Below, piece after piece: positions 35,086-43,468 of a stretch of 64,000 bases of DNA. A program made the position numbers and the translations under genes. Source of the stretch: Phycisphaerae bacterium (GTDB taxonomy: Bacteria; Planctomycetota; Phycisphaerae; Tepidisphaerales; Tepidisphaeraceae); assembly GCA_025924315.1 (NCBI GenBank), contig JAICIO010000010.1, forward strand, positions 17,247-81,246, written 5' to 3'. The notes under the pieces are model-generated. The model saw nothing but the letters and a program-made list of their open reading frames with translations, was not told the origin of the DNA and made no database searches. The number at the start of each line of letters is the position of its first letter. Position 1 is the first letter of the stretch.

Positions 35086-35108
35086 GTACAAGTGCGTACA
35101 ATTACGCA
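35086..35108 (+). promoter_or_regulatory. tandem 10-base repeats, probable operator of the RHH gene
   Basis: CGTACAAGTG and CGTACAATTA, followed by the degenerate CGCATCG, are direct repeats one helical turn apart, ending about 20 bases before the ribbon-helix-helix start. RHH repressors bind such arrays as side-by-side dimers and often control their own gene; the link is inferred from position. Confidence 0.45.
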
Positions 35109-35128
35109 TCGCCCGCAAGGAGGCTCCG

Positions 35129-35317
35129 ATGTCGAAAAAGAAACCCACGAAGATCACCGTTCTTCTGCCGGATGAAGCGTTCGACCGCCTCGATTCCTAT
35201 TGCCGCGAACGGGGTTACAAGAAGAGCACGCTCATCGCCCGTTTGATTCAGCAGTACCTTGACCTGGAAAATTATCACCCGCAGAAGCCGGCGCTAAATC
35301 GATTTGGCCGTTCGTAA
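35129..35317 (+). CDS. ribbon-helix-helix DNA-binding protein
   Basis: 62 residues with a strong AAGGAGG site 6 bases before ATG 35129. The strand [19 protein letters not shown], helix [20 protein letters not shown] and tail fit the CopG/Arc type. It forms dimers whose paired strand enters the major groove. No toxin gene lies next to it, so an antitoxin role is not supported. A tandem repeat upstream suggests self-regulation. Confidence 0.8.
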   Translation: MSKKKPTKITVLLPDEAFDRLDSYCRERGYKKSTLIARLIQQYLDLENYHPQKPALNRFGRS

Positions 35318-35394
35318 TTTCGCGCGCCCGTCGCTCCGCCTTTACACACTTCGCGCGGATTGAAGCGCGCGTACGCTGCCCCTACGATAGCGGC

Positions 35395-36615
35395 ATGAGT
35401 TCAGTCGCAACCGCTGCAAAGTCTGCCTCGCCCCTTCCCGACGCCAATGGCCATTTCGGTCAGTTCGGCGGAGTGTTTGTTCCCGAAACGCTCGTTGGCG
35501 CGATCCGGCAACTCGAAACGGAATACACCCGCGCGAAGAACGATCCGGAGTTCAAGCGCGAGTTCGATTATTACCTGCGCGAGTTCGTCGGTCGTCCGTC
35601 GCGCTTTTATTTCGCCCAGCGCCTGACCGAAACGCTGGGCGGCGCAAAAATCTATCTGAAGCGAGAGGATCTGAATCACACCGGCGCGCACAAGATCAAC
35701 AACACGATCGGTCAGGCTCTGCTCACCAAGCGCATGTGCAAGAAGCGCGTGATCGCGGAGACCGGGGCAGGGCAACATGGTGTCGCGACTGCAACAGCGG
35801 CGGCCCTTTTCGGATTGAAGTGCGATGTCTACATGGGCGCGGAAGATGTTCGTCGCCAGAATTTAAATGTCTTCCGCATGAAGCTGATGGGCGCAAACGT
35901 CATTGAAGTCCACAGCGGTAGCAAAACGCTCAAGGACGCGACCAACGAAGCGATGCGCGACTGGATGGGCAGTGTCGAGCACACGCACTACATCATCGGC
36001 TCCGTCGTCGGCCCGCATCCGTTTCCCATGATCGTCCGCGATTTTCAAAGCATGATCGGAACCGAAACTCGCGCGCAGTGCCTGGAGATCGAAGGGCGAC
36101 TGCCGGATTATGTCGTCGCCTGCGTCGGCGGCGGATCGAACGCCGCGGGCATCTTTGCAAGCTTCGCCGGGGACAAATCAGTCAAGCTGGTCGGCGTCGA
36201 AGCCGGCGGGCTCGGAACACAACTCGGCCAGCACGCCGCCACGCTCTGCAAAGGCGAGCCCGGCGTCCTGCACGGCTGCCTCACCTACGTCCTGCAGGAT
36301 GATGACGGCCAGACCGCGATTGTTCACAGCGCCAGCGCCGGGCTTGATTATCCCGGCGTCGGCCCCGAGCATTCGTACTGGAAAGACAGCGGCCGCGTCG
36401 AATATCACTCCATCACCGACGACGAAGCGCTCGAAGGTTTCCAGCTGCTCGCGCAAACCGAAGGCATCCTTCCCGCCCTGGAAAGCGCGCACGCGATCGC
36501 GCAGGTCAAGAAGCTTGCGCCAAAGCTCGGCAAGGATCAGATCATCGTGATCAATCTCTCGGGAAGAGGCGACAAGGACTGCCAGGAAGTCGCCCGATTG
36601 CTGAATCGATCGTAG
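35395..36615 (+). CDS. trpB: tryptophan synthase beta chain
   Basis: 406 residues. [17 protein letters not shown] holds the PLP lysine K100; other marks are [69 protein letters not shown] and LSGRGDKD. It joins indole and serine to give tryptophan. It is of the TrpB1 type, which needs TrpA, but trpA and the other trp genes are not in the window, so the pathway is dispersed. Confidence 0.96.
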   Translation: MSSVATAAKSASPLPDANGHFGQFGGVFVPETLVGAIRQLETEYTRAKNDPEFKREFDYYLREFVGRPSRFYFAQRLTETLGGAKIYLKREDLNHTGAHKINNTIGQALLTKRMCKKRVIAETGAGQHGVATATAAALFGLKCDVYMGAEDVRRQNLNVFRMKLMGANVIEVHSGSKTLKDATNEAMRDWMGSVEHTHYIIGSVVGPHPFPMIVRDFQSMIGTETRAQCLEIEGRLPDYVVACVGGGSNAAGIFASFAGDKSVKLVGVEAGGLGTQLGQHAATLCKGEPGVLHGCLTYVLQDDDGQTAIVHSASAGLDYPGVGPEHSYWKDSGRVEYHSITDDEALEGFQLLAQTEGILPALESAHAIAQVKKLAPKLGKDQIIVINLSGRGDKDCQEVARLLNRS

Positions 36616-36617
36616 CT

Positions 36618-37160
36618 ATGCGTGCGGGGGCTGAGATGGCGGATGATCGCAATTCGATCCTCGGTGTTCCGTCGCTGCAGTACCGTCGACGCCCGCGGCC
36701 TCCTGCTCATCCCAATCGAGGATTTCCCAGACGACTGCTCGTCCTCACATTGAGTGATCCCCTCACTTGGCTAAGCCTCACCATCACGTGGGTATCCTTC
36801 TTTAGCTACGTACTCGACGCCAAAGTCGCGGTGGGTTCGCTTCGAATTCCGACGTCGGCGATCATTGAGACATTGGTCACCGCAGCCGTCCTGCTTTGCG
36901 TCATCCCCGCGTGTCGCGCGTTTCAGTGGTATCGCTATGCAGTGGCGGTTACCGGCTCCGTGGTTCGGATGGGCGCTGGCTACACGTGTACGGTCCAATA
37001 CGCGCTCGACGACATCACCTTTCACGGAACTGTTCGATTGCCCGAGATGCACGCGTGGACGATCTCGCCCGGTGATTCGCTTGACCTGATCGTAAATGCA
37101 AAACGGCCTGAATCGCCGAAATACGATCCGGAGTTAGAGCGCGACGTGCAGCGCGGCTAG
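36618..37160 (+). CDS. small membrane protein, DUF3592-like, unknown function
   Basis: 180 residues; ATG 36618 lies 2 bases after the trpB stop, with ATG 36636 (MADDRNSILG) as an alternative. Two membrane spans (DPLTWLSLTITWVSFFSYV and IETLVTAAVLLCVIPACRAF) are followed by a domain with AVTGSVVRMGAGYTCTVQYA and SPGDSLDLIVNAKRPE, the pattern of the DUF3592 domain. Function unknown. The stop codon abuts that of the next, convergent gene with no bases between. Confidence 0.7.
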   Translation: MRAGAEMADDRNSILGVPSLQYRRRPRPPAHPNRGFPRRLLVLTLSDPLTWLSLTITWVSFFSYVLDAKVAVGSLRIPTSAIIETLVTAAVLLCVIPACRAFQWYRYAVAVTGSVVRMGAGYTCTVQYALDDITFHGTVRLPEMHAWTISPGDSLDLIVNAKRPESPKYDPELERDVQRG

Positions 37161-37550
37161 TCAACGCACGAAACGCTTGCCCTGCGGCCGCGTCGTAGCG
37201 GGTTTGATGATAATCGGTTGCGTGGTGCTCGGCATCGTCCCGGCGGATTCGACGGCGTCGCTCAGTTGCTTATCGATCGGCCGCGGATCGCCCCTTACGG
37301 CGACGTGCGACAGGCGATCGGCTTTGCCGGTTTCGATCACACGCTCGACAACAGCCGGATGTTTCATCACGTCATCCATCGACCAGTTGCGCGTATCGAC
37401 GTACGTGTCGGTAAATCCGAGCTGATTTTTCGGGACGACGATGACCTGCTTGTCGGGGCCGGGCACGCGAATGACGTACAACGCCGATGTTGCGAGCGTC
37501 GCCATTCCGAGGAACAGCATCAGGAAAATGAATCGCAGAAAGTTTTTCAT
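37161..37550 (-). CDS. membrane-anchored protein of unknown function
   Basis: 129 residues from ATG 37550 with GGAGG 6 bases upstream. An N-terminal span (FLRFIFLMLFLGMATLATSA) is followed by about 100 soluble residues rich in valine and proline (VPGPDKQVIVVPKNQLGF, TQPIIIKPATTRPQG). The soluble part probably faces outside. No family recognised. Confidence 0.65.
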   Translation of the reverse strand: MKNFLRFIFLMLFLGMATLATSALYVIRVPGPDKQVIVVPKNQLGFTDTYVDTRNWSMDDVMKHPAVVERVIETGKADRLSHVAVRGDPRPIDKQLSDAVESAGTMPSTTQPIIIKPATTRPQGKRFVR

Positions 37551-37646
37551 GGCAGCCTCCCCCGCGGGCTTATCCACGCGGCGAAGACATTGTTATGCGA
37601 GTCGAAGTGGCTGGCACTTATATTTCGCAAGCGATTTTCAAGTGGG

Positions 37647-38114
37647 CTAACTCTTGGGCGCATCACTCGCCTCGTGCGGCGCCGCCTGCACGCCGAGCGC
37701 TTCGGCGATGTCGGTATCCGACGGCGTGCGCTCGGTCGTCGGCTCGGGCGGCTGCGCGGGAATCGGCCCCGGCCCTTGTGGCAAAACGCTGTTGTAAAAT
37801 CCCACCGCGAAAATCCCGTGTTCCTGTTGATACGGAAAATTGATCAACTCGCAGAATTCCTTAATGAGCTGCTGAGCGGCCGGATCCGTGCGCTCGGCCT
37901 CCTGCACGATCTGCTGCTGCTTCTTGTCGCGGAAGCGCATGATCTGAACGTATCGTCCGGTCGCTTCGCCCTGCCAGTTTCCGCCGACCTGTTCGTACAC
38001 TTCGAAACTGTCGCAACCGAGGCGCAAAAGCGTTTGCCGAAAGCGCGCGAGCAGGCGGCTGTGATCGGAGCGCTTTTCCTTCGGCACGATGTAACTGTTC
38101 GTCTGCAAAAGCAT
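37647..38114 (-). CDS. cytoplasmic protein of unknown function
   Basis: 155 residues. The first 110 read as a ferredoxin-like alpha-beta fold, perhaps like dimeric antibiotic-monooxygenase/NIPSNAP proteins: TNSYIVPKEKRSDHSRLLAR, FEVYEQVGGNWQ, RYVQIMRFRDKKQQQIV. The last 45 residues are proline- and acid-rich and probably disordered. No catalytic residues can be assigned. Divergent from rpiA, 77 bases apart. Confidence 0.65.
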   Translation of the reverse strand: MLLQTNSYIVPKEKRSDHSRLLARFRQTLLRLGCDSFEVYEQVGGNWQGEATGRYVQIMRFRDKKQQQIVQEAERTDPAAQQLIKEFCELINFPYQQEHGIFAVGFYNSVLPQGPGPIPAQPPEPTTERTPSDTDIAEALGVQAAPHEASDAPKS

Positions 38115-38191
38115 GAGAGCCGCGAATTGTGCCAGAATGTGCCCCGCCGTTCAAACTTGCGGCCGGTATTTCATTGCCCATCGGCCGTGCT

Positions 38192-38881
38192 ATGCTCAAG
38201 ACGATGAATGGAAAGCAGCGCGCAGCGGAGGCTGCGATCTCTTTATTGCAGAACGATCAAATCGTCGGCCTGGGCACCGGCTCAACCGCCGATTTTTTCC
38301 TCATCGCCCTCGGAAACGCGCTGAAATCCGGCCAACTCAACGGCATCCGCGGAATTCCGACCTCGGTGCAATCCGAGCGGCGGGCGCAGGAACTCGGCAT
38401 CCCGCTGCTCGATTTTTCGAAGCAACCGTTCGCGGACATCACCGTGGACGGCGCCGATGAGATCTCACCACAGCTCGACCTCATCAAGGGCCTCGGCGGC
38501 GCGCTCTTGCGGGAAAAGATCGTCGCTCAGAACTCAAAGAAACTGGTGATCATCGCAGACAGTTCGAAAGAGGTGAGCGCGCTGGGAACGAAAAGTCCCC
38601 TGCCGGTTGAAGCCGCGCAATTCGCACACGAATTGCAGGAGCCGTTTCTCCGGTCGCTCGGATGCCAGCCAACGCTTCGCCGCAAACACGATGGATCGAT
38701 CTTCGTGACGGACAACAATAACTTCATTTACGACTGCCGATTCCCCCGCATTGATCGGCCCGATCAGCTCGAACAGGCGCTCAAGAAACGCGCCGGCATC
38801 GTCGAATCGGGACTCTTCGTGGGAATCGCGCGAACGGTCCTAATCGGCGACGACAATGGCGTGCAGCGCCGCGATCGATGA
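38192..38881 (+). CDS. rpiA: ribose-5-phosphate isomerase A
   Basis: 229 residues from ATG 38192; ATG 38204 (MNGKQRAAEA) is also possible. RpiA marks: VGLGTGSTADFFLIALG (phosphate site), ITVDGADEISPQLDLIKGLGGALLREKIVA with the catalytic Asp and Glu, VIIADSSKEV, and the end RAGIVESGLFVGIARTVLIG. It interconverts ribose-5-phosphate and ribulose-5-phosphate in the pentose phosphate pathway. No other pathway gene is adjacent. Confidence 0.95.
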   Translation: MLKTMNGKQRAAEAAISLLQNDQIVGLGTGSTADFFLIALGNALKSGQLNGIRGIPTSVQSERRAQELGIPLLDFSKQPFADITVDGADEISPQLDLIKGLGGALLREKIVAQNSKKLVIIADSSKEVSALGTKSPLPVEAAQFAHELQEPFLRSLGCQPTLRRKHDGSIFVTDNNNFIYDCRFPRIDRPDQLEQALKKRAGIVESGLFVGIARTVLIGDDNGVQRRDR

Positions 38882-38893
38882 TCAGGTTTTCGT

Positions 38894-38963
38894 GTGTAGC
38901 CGGCGAGCTTGCTCGCCGCGGTTTTTCAAGCGGCAAGACGGCGAGCGAGCTCGCCGGCTACAC
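38894..38963. repeat. nested inverted repeat, GTAGCCGGCGAG family
   Basis: 25-base arms (38894-38918 and 38939-38963), one mismatch, 20-base spacer. Each arm is a hairpin: GGCGAGCTTGCTCGCC on the left, GGCGAGCGAGCTCGCC on the right. It lies between the convergent stops of rpiA and the gene at 38974. Confidence 0.9.
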
Positions 38964-38973
38964 GAGGATTGTG

Positions 38974-39504
38974 TCACGTTTCTTTCCGCTTCTGCAGCAC
39001 GGTGTACGGTCGCGAGATGTCGAACCACATTTCCGATCCATCCTCAAACCGCATCACGTCGCAAACCTTTCCCCCCTCATCGACCATCATCTGGCCCTTC
39101 GCCTCTTTATCACGGCTCATCATGAGGTCGAACTCGTCGGCGGGATACGTGACGACAAACGGCTGCTGCCGCGAACCGTCGCCGGTCGCTTCGATTCCGC
39201 GGATGCAACCGAGCGCGATCATGCCTTCCATCTTGGCGGTGGTCTCATCGCCCATGCGGCTCGCGGCCATCGATCCGATCATGTGAATCCGCGGATTGAG
39301 CACCCAGCGCGACATGACCTCCGGAATCTGCTTCATGACATCCGCGAACTGCTGGGTTTCGATCAGGTGCTCGAGCGACGCGAGCTCGTTCGAATACGGA
39401 TCGTAATCCGGGGCCGCCGCCATCATGTCGGCAAGGCGAATGTAGGAATCGCGCGTCGGGTTCTGAAGAAAACTCAGGAATTCGTCGCGTGAAATGGCCG
39501 GCAT
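38974..39504 (-). CDS. conserved cytoplasmic protein, possibly DUF4919-like
   Basis: 176 residues from ATG 39504 with GGAGG 5 bases upstream. The N-terminal helices (FLQNPTRDSYIRLADMM, APDYDPYSNELASLEHLIE) have a tetratricopeptide-like look, and YDPYSNEL resembles the DUF4919 pattern, which I hold as a weak guess. The second half contains GSMAASRMGDETTAKMEG, a helical repeat typical of TPR ends. It starts 11 bases after the ketosynthase gene and is probably co-transcribed with it. Confidence 0.65.
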   Translation of the reverse strand: MPAISRDEFLSFLQNPTRDSYIRLADMMAAAPDYDPYSNELASLEHLIETQQFADVMKQIPEVMSRWVLNPRIHMIGSMAASRMGDETTAKMEGMIALGCIRGIEATGDGSRQQPFVVTYPADEFDLMMSRDKEAKGQMMVDEGGKVCDVMRFEDGSEMWFDISRPYTVLQKRKET

Positions 39505-39515
39505 CACGTCCTCCT

Positions 39516-40778
39516 TCACGGCTTGCGAAGCACCAGCGCGCTGTTCTTGCTGCCGAAGGCGATGCAGTTGCAGAGCGCCACATCTGCCTGCATTGTACGC
39601 GCCCGATTGGGGATGTAATCGAGATCGCACTGCGGATCCGGATCGTTGAGATTGATGGTCGGATGAAACTGCCCGCGCTCAAAACCAACGAGCGTCGCCG
39701 CGACGCCGGCGGCGCCACACGCGCCTTGCGGATGTCCAATCATCGACTTGATCGAGCTCGATGGAATGCGGGCGGCGCGATCGCCAAAACATTTCTTGAT
39801 CGCCAGCGTTTCCATCCGGTCGTTCAGCTCCGTGCTCGTGCCGTGCAGATTGATGTAACCGATGTCGTCTTTCGCGAGATTCGCATCCTGAATCGCGAGT
39901 TCCATCGCCCGCGCGGGCTCCGCGACATCGGGTGCGATCTGCACACGGTGATACGCATCGCACGTCGATGCATAGCCTTGAACCTCCGCGAGGATCGCCG
40001 CGCCGCGCGCCAGCGCATGCTCACGGTCTTCCAGGATGAACATCCACGCGCCCTCGCCGAGAATGAACCCATCGCGATCGCGGTTGAACGGCCGGGAGGC
40101 ATGCGCAGGATCGTCCCACGAGCGGACCGAAACGACGCGCATTTTCTCGAAGCCATACAGAATGCCCGACGAAATCGGCGCGTCGGCGCCGCCAACGAGC
40201 ATCATCGGAACCGATCCGTTGCGGATGAGCATCGTCGCATACCCGATCGCATCCGTGCTGCTCGTGCATCCCGTGGAAAGAACGTGCGATGGACCGCGAA
40301 GATGAAGTGCGATCGAGAGTTCGCTGGAAAGGTTGCCATGCGTTCCGCCGGTGATGGAGTAAAGCGATGGTGTGCCGCCGCTGAATGCGACGTGGTATTG
40401 CTCTTCGACAAACGCCAGCCCCCCGCCGCCCGTGCCGAGCGCCACGCCGATCTTCCGCTGTGATTCGATGTCGTTGGGATCGAACGCGACCTTCGCGCGC
40501 GCCAGCGCTTCCTTCGAAGCCGCCAGCGCCATTGGCACCATTCGCGGAACGCGACGCGCTTCTCCCGCATCCATCACGCTCAGCGGATCAAAGTCCCGCA
40601 CCTGGGCCGCGATGGTCGAACGCAACTTGAACGTGTTGAGGTTTGGGAGGCGGCTCAGTCCGCTCCTTCCCGCGATGCATGCATCCGCGAATGCGTCGAC
40701 GCCGATGCCATTCGGGCTGACAACGCCCATGCCCGTGATGACGACACGCCGGCGAGAGCCATTGAAGGACGAACCCAC
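39516..40778 (-). CDS. fabF: beta-ketoacyl-ACP synthase, FabF family
   Basis: 420 residues. Thiolase fold with VVITGMGVVSPNGIGVDAF, active-site C171 in VLSTGCTSSTDAIGYATML, the first histidine in NLHGTSTELND and the second in KSMIGHPQGACGAAGVAAT, the full Cys-His-His set of KAS II. It condenses malonyl-ACP with acyl-ACP. Deviations such as TGCTSS for ACAT/S and an isolated position without acpP suggest it may serve a special acyl chain rather than bulk fatty-acid synthesis. Confidence 0.9.
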   Translation of the reverse strand: MGSSFNGSRRRVVITGMGVVSPNGIGVDAFADACIAGRSGLSRLPNLNTFKLRSTIAAQVRDFDPLSVMDAGEARRVPRMVPMALAASKEALARAKVAFDPNDIESQRKIGVALGTGGGGLAFVEEQYHVAFSGGTPSLYSITGGTHGNLSSELSIALHLRGPSHVLSTGCTSSTDAIGYATMLIRNGSVPMMLVGGADAPISSGILYGFEKMRVVSVRSWDDPAHASRPFNRDRDGFILGEGAWMFILEDREHALARGAAILAEVQGYASTCDAYHRVQIAPDVAEPARAMELAIQDANLAKDDIGYINLHGTSTELNDRMETLAIKKCFGDRAARIPSSSIKSMIGHPQGACGAAGVAATLVGFERGQFHPTINLNDPDPQCDLDYIPNRARTMQADVALCNCIAFGSKNSALVLRKP

Positions 40779-40810
40779 GAACTCATCTTAGGTGCATTGC
40801 AGGAATTGCA

Positions 40811-41536
40811 CTACGAAAGAGTTCTGCGAACGATGAGATTCTGCGGATCAACCTCGCCGACCACGTCGAAGACGTTCAATCGGGCGGCGAAGTCGACGTC
40901 CGACTCCAATCCGGCGGCGATCACATTTTTCGCGCCGGTCGTCACACGCAGATGCCGCGGGAGGTCATCTTTGCCAGCGAGAAACAATGTTTGGGCTTCA
41001 GCCGCATTTGCCGATGTGTTGACCTCTGCTTTCTCCAACAATTCGAAGACGACCGCGCCCGCGCCGACAAGATCTTCAGGCGCGACCGCGCCGTCCGTCC
41101 CAGCGCATAGCAGCGTGATGTCGAGTTTCGATCGCACGAGAGCCTCAGCAGCGGCACGCGCATTGACCAGGGCGGCGACAAAAAGCTTCTGCGCTTGCCG
41201 CGCGGCGACGATGGCACGCGTGCCGTTCGTTGTGCTCATGAGCAGTGTTCTGTCGCGAACGACATCGGCGACATACGCGCCGGGGCTATTGCCGAGATCG
41301 AATCCTTCCGGCGGAAGACATCGCGTTTCGCCACACAAGAGCTTCGCGCCGGTGAAAGTCTTCGCGACCGATCGAGCCTCGTCAGTGGAGGCAAACACGC
41401 GGATCTCGCGCGCGCCCGCGGCGAGCGCAGCCGTCATCGTGGTCGTCGCGCGCAGCACGTCGAACACGGCGACCGCACGACCGCTCACCTGTGCTTCGGT
41501 CAAATCCTTCGGCAAAAAAACCACATCAACTTTCAT
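40811..41536 (-). CDS. comB: 2-phosphosulfolactate phosphatase ComB-like
   Basis: 241 residues from ATG 41536. ComB family marks: AVAVFDVLRATTTMTAALAAGA, LLCGETRCLPPEGFDLGNSP, LMSTTNGTRAIVAARQA and CAGTDGAVAPEDLVGAGAVV. In methanogens the enzyme removes phosphate from phosphosulfolactate on the way to coenzyme M; many bacteria carry ComB alone, with another or unknown phosphate ester as substrate. comA and comC are not here. Divergent from the phosphodiesterase-like gene at 41604 across 67 bases. Confidence 0.88.
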   Translation of the reverse strand: MKVDVVFLPKDLTEAQVSGRAVAVFDVLRATTTMTAALAAGAREIRVFASTDEARSVAKTFTGAKLLCGETRCLPPEGFDLGNSPGAYVADVVRDRTLLMSTTNGTRAIVAARQAQKLFVAALVNARAAAEALVRSKLDITLLCAGTDGAVAPEDLVGAGAVVFELLEKAEVNTSANAAEAQTLFLAGKDDLPRHLRVTTGAKNVIAAGLESDVDFAARLNVFDVVGEVDPQNLIVRRTLS

Positions 41537-41603
41537 CGTGCGACGAGGATAGCGCGGCCGATGACTTGACGCCACACGTCGCGCCCTCTACAGAAGCGAA
41601 CCT

Positions 41604-42977
41604 GTGCACAGGACTGTCGTCATCAACGCCGTCGGACTCACAGCGTCACTCATCAGCGATCGCACCCCACGATTGCGCGACCTGGTTTCGCGCGGAAAGC
41701 TTGCGACGATCGATCCGGTGATCCCTGCCGTGACCTGCTCGGTGCAGGCGACGTACCTGACGGGCAGTTGGCCGGGCGAGCATGGAATTGTCGGAAACGG
41801 CTGGTATTTCCGCGACGAATGCGAGATCAAGTTCTGGCGGCAATCCGACAAGCTCGTGCAGCGCCCGCGGATCTGGGAAACGGCCAGGCAGCTCGATCCG
41901 AACTTCACGTGCGCCAACATCTGCTGGTGGTACGCGATGTATTCGAGCTGCGATTACGTCGTCACCCCACGGCCGATGTATCCGATCGACGGGCGGAAAA
42001 TCCCGGATGTGTGGACGGAGCCATCCGACCTCCGGGAGCAGTTGCAGGAACGGCTCGGGCAATTTCCGCTCTTCAAGTTCTGGGGGCCGGCGACGTCGAT
42101 CGAATCGACGAAATGGATCGCCGATGCGGCGCGGCTTGTCGACCAGCAGTTCGGTCCAACGCTTTCGCTGATCTACCTTCCGCATCTTGATTACAGCCAT
42201 CAGCGGTATGGACCCAACGACTTGCGATCACTGAAGGACGTCGAAGAACTCGATCGCGAGATTGGCCGACTCCTGGATCATTTTGCGGCGCGCGATGCGC
42301 ACGTGGTCGTGCTGAGCGAGTATGGCATCTCCCCGGTTTCGCGGCCGATTCATATCAACCGGATTCTTCGCAAGTTGAAGCTGATCGAAGTTCGCGAGGA
42401 ACTCGGACGCGAGCTGTTGGATCCCGGCATATCACAGGCCTTCGCAGTCGCGGATCACCAAGTCGCGCATGTTTACATTAATGATCCCGCCGTGTTACCA
42501 CTGGTCGAGCGCGAGCTGAAGAACACGCCGGGTATCGCGCACGTTTATGCGGGGGACGCGCGACGCATAATCGATCTCGACCACTCGCGCAGTGGCGAGT
42601 TGATCGCCGTCGCGGAGCCGGATGCGTGGTTCACTTATTACTACTGGCTCGACGAATCCCGCCGGCCCGATTTCGCGGACACGGTCGACATTCATCGCAA
42701 GCCGGGCTACGACCCGGTCGAATTGTTTCTCAATCCCGAGATCAAGTTCCAAAAGGCGAAGATCGCCTGGACGCTGGCGAAGCGGAAGCTGGGATTTCAT
42801 CCGCCGATGAACGTGATCTCGACCGACGCGACCTTGGTGAAAGGCTCGCACGGCATCGCGCCGGCGTCGCCGGACCGTGGGGCCCTGTTCATCACGAGCC
42901 ACCCCAATGCACTCGATTCTGCCCGCCTCAGTCCTCTCGCGGTGCGGGATGTGATTCTGAATCATCTCAAAAGCTAA
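41604..42977 (+). CDS. alkaline phosphatase superfamily protein (nucleotide pyrophosphatase/phosphodiesterase-like)
   Basis: 457 residues from a GTG start. The fold is shown by PAVTCSVQATYLTGSWPGEHGIVG, with the nucleophile threonine region, LPHLDYSHQRYG (DxxxH metal ligands), and KGSHGIAP with the last histidine. Two usual ligands look replaced: the first aspartate (family DG) reads INAVGL, and the DHG pair reads SEYGI. The same replacements are, as I recall, typical of the EboF-like branch, but no other ebo gene is present. If metals are bound they need other residues. No signal peptide. Confidence 0.75.
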   Translation: MHRTVVINAVGLTASLISDRTPRLRDLVSRGKLATIDPVIPAVTCSVQATYLTGSWPGEHGIVGNGWYFRDECEIKFWRQSDKLVQRPRIWETARQLDPNFTCANICWWYAMYSSCDYVVTPRPMYPIDGRKIPDVWTEPSDLREQLQERLGQFPLFKFWGPATSIESTKWIADAARLVDQQFGPTLSLIYLPHLDYSHQRYGPNDLRSLKDVEELDREIGRLLDHFAARDAHVVVLSEYGISPVSRPIHINRILRKLKLIEVREELGRELLDPGISQAFAVADHQVAHVYINDPAVLPLVERELKNTPGIAHVYAGDARRIIDLDHSRSGELIAVAEPDAWFTYYYWLDESRRPDFADTVDIHRKPGYDPVELFLNPEIKFQKAKIAWTLAKRKLGFHPPMNVISTDATLVKGSHGIAPASPDRGALFITSHPNALDSARLSPLAVRDVILNHLKS

Positions 42978-43014
42978 AAAAACGCACGGCTGACCCGTAG
43001 GTCGGCCGTGCGTT
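42976..43014 (-). terminator. intrinsic terminator for the gene at 43040
   Basis: On the minus strand AACGCACGGC...GCCGTGCGTT closes a stem of about 15 pairs with a 4-base loop, followed by a run of seven T (the A-run at 42976-42982). It begins 26 bases after the stop of the small zinc-ribbon gene and overlaps the stop of the convergent phosphodiesterase-like gene. Confidence 0.9.
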
Positions 43015-43039
43015 CAAAACTTGAACTGGAAGCGATGCG

Positions 43040-43267
43040 CTAGTAGCGATTCGCGTTGTCGAGGATGCTGCCGGGGCGAGCGAAGCGTTCCCACGTTTCG
43101 CCGTGACATTTCGGGCAAAGCTTGGGCGCGGTTACGACATCTTCCGGCTCGAAACCGCAGGACCGGCATTGCATCTGAAAGACCGCGACGCGTTGCGGAA
43201 GGTTTTTATACGCGTCGTACGTTGCAAACTGACCCTCGGCCGAAAATCGTTCCATGCTGATTGACAT
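43040..43267 (-). CDS. small zinc-ribbon protein
   Basis: 75 residues from 43267. Four cysteines in two pairs (CRSCGFEPEDVVTAPKLCPK: CxxC, 14 residues, then CPKC) form a rubredoxin-like zinc or iron ribbon. The N-terminal 30 residues (SAEGQFATYDAYKNLPQRV) are conserved-looking and helical. It may bind RNA, protein or be a redox unit; no partner is indicated. It is followed by a strong terminator. Confidence 0.8.
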   Translation of the reverse strand: MSISMERFSAEGQFATYDAYKNLPQRVAVFQMQCRSCGFEPEDVVTAPKLCPKCHGETWERFARPGSILDNANRY

Positions 43268-43468
43268 TTAAGTCTCCTTCTATCCTTCAGTTACAAATAC
43301 TGCGTTGGATTTCGATGAGACTTAGAGCAACGGGTGTACCAGATGAGAAACCAGTCCGTTTATCCTGACTTTGACCTTTAATTTTCGGCCGTTTTCCCAT
43401 ATCGGCGGCGCGAAATGAACCCGGCCGCCGCGTCAGCATGTCATGCCGCGGGAAAGAACGTCACTCTG

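Noticed and set aside
35129..35317. The RHH gene as an antitoxin.
   Set aside because: No small toxin gene follows or precedes it; the next gene is trpB.
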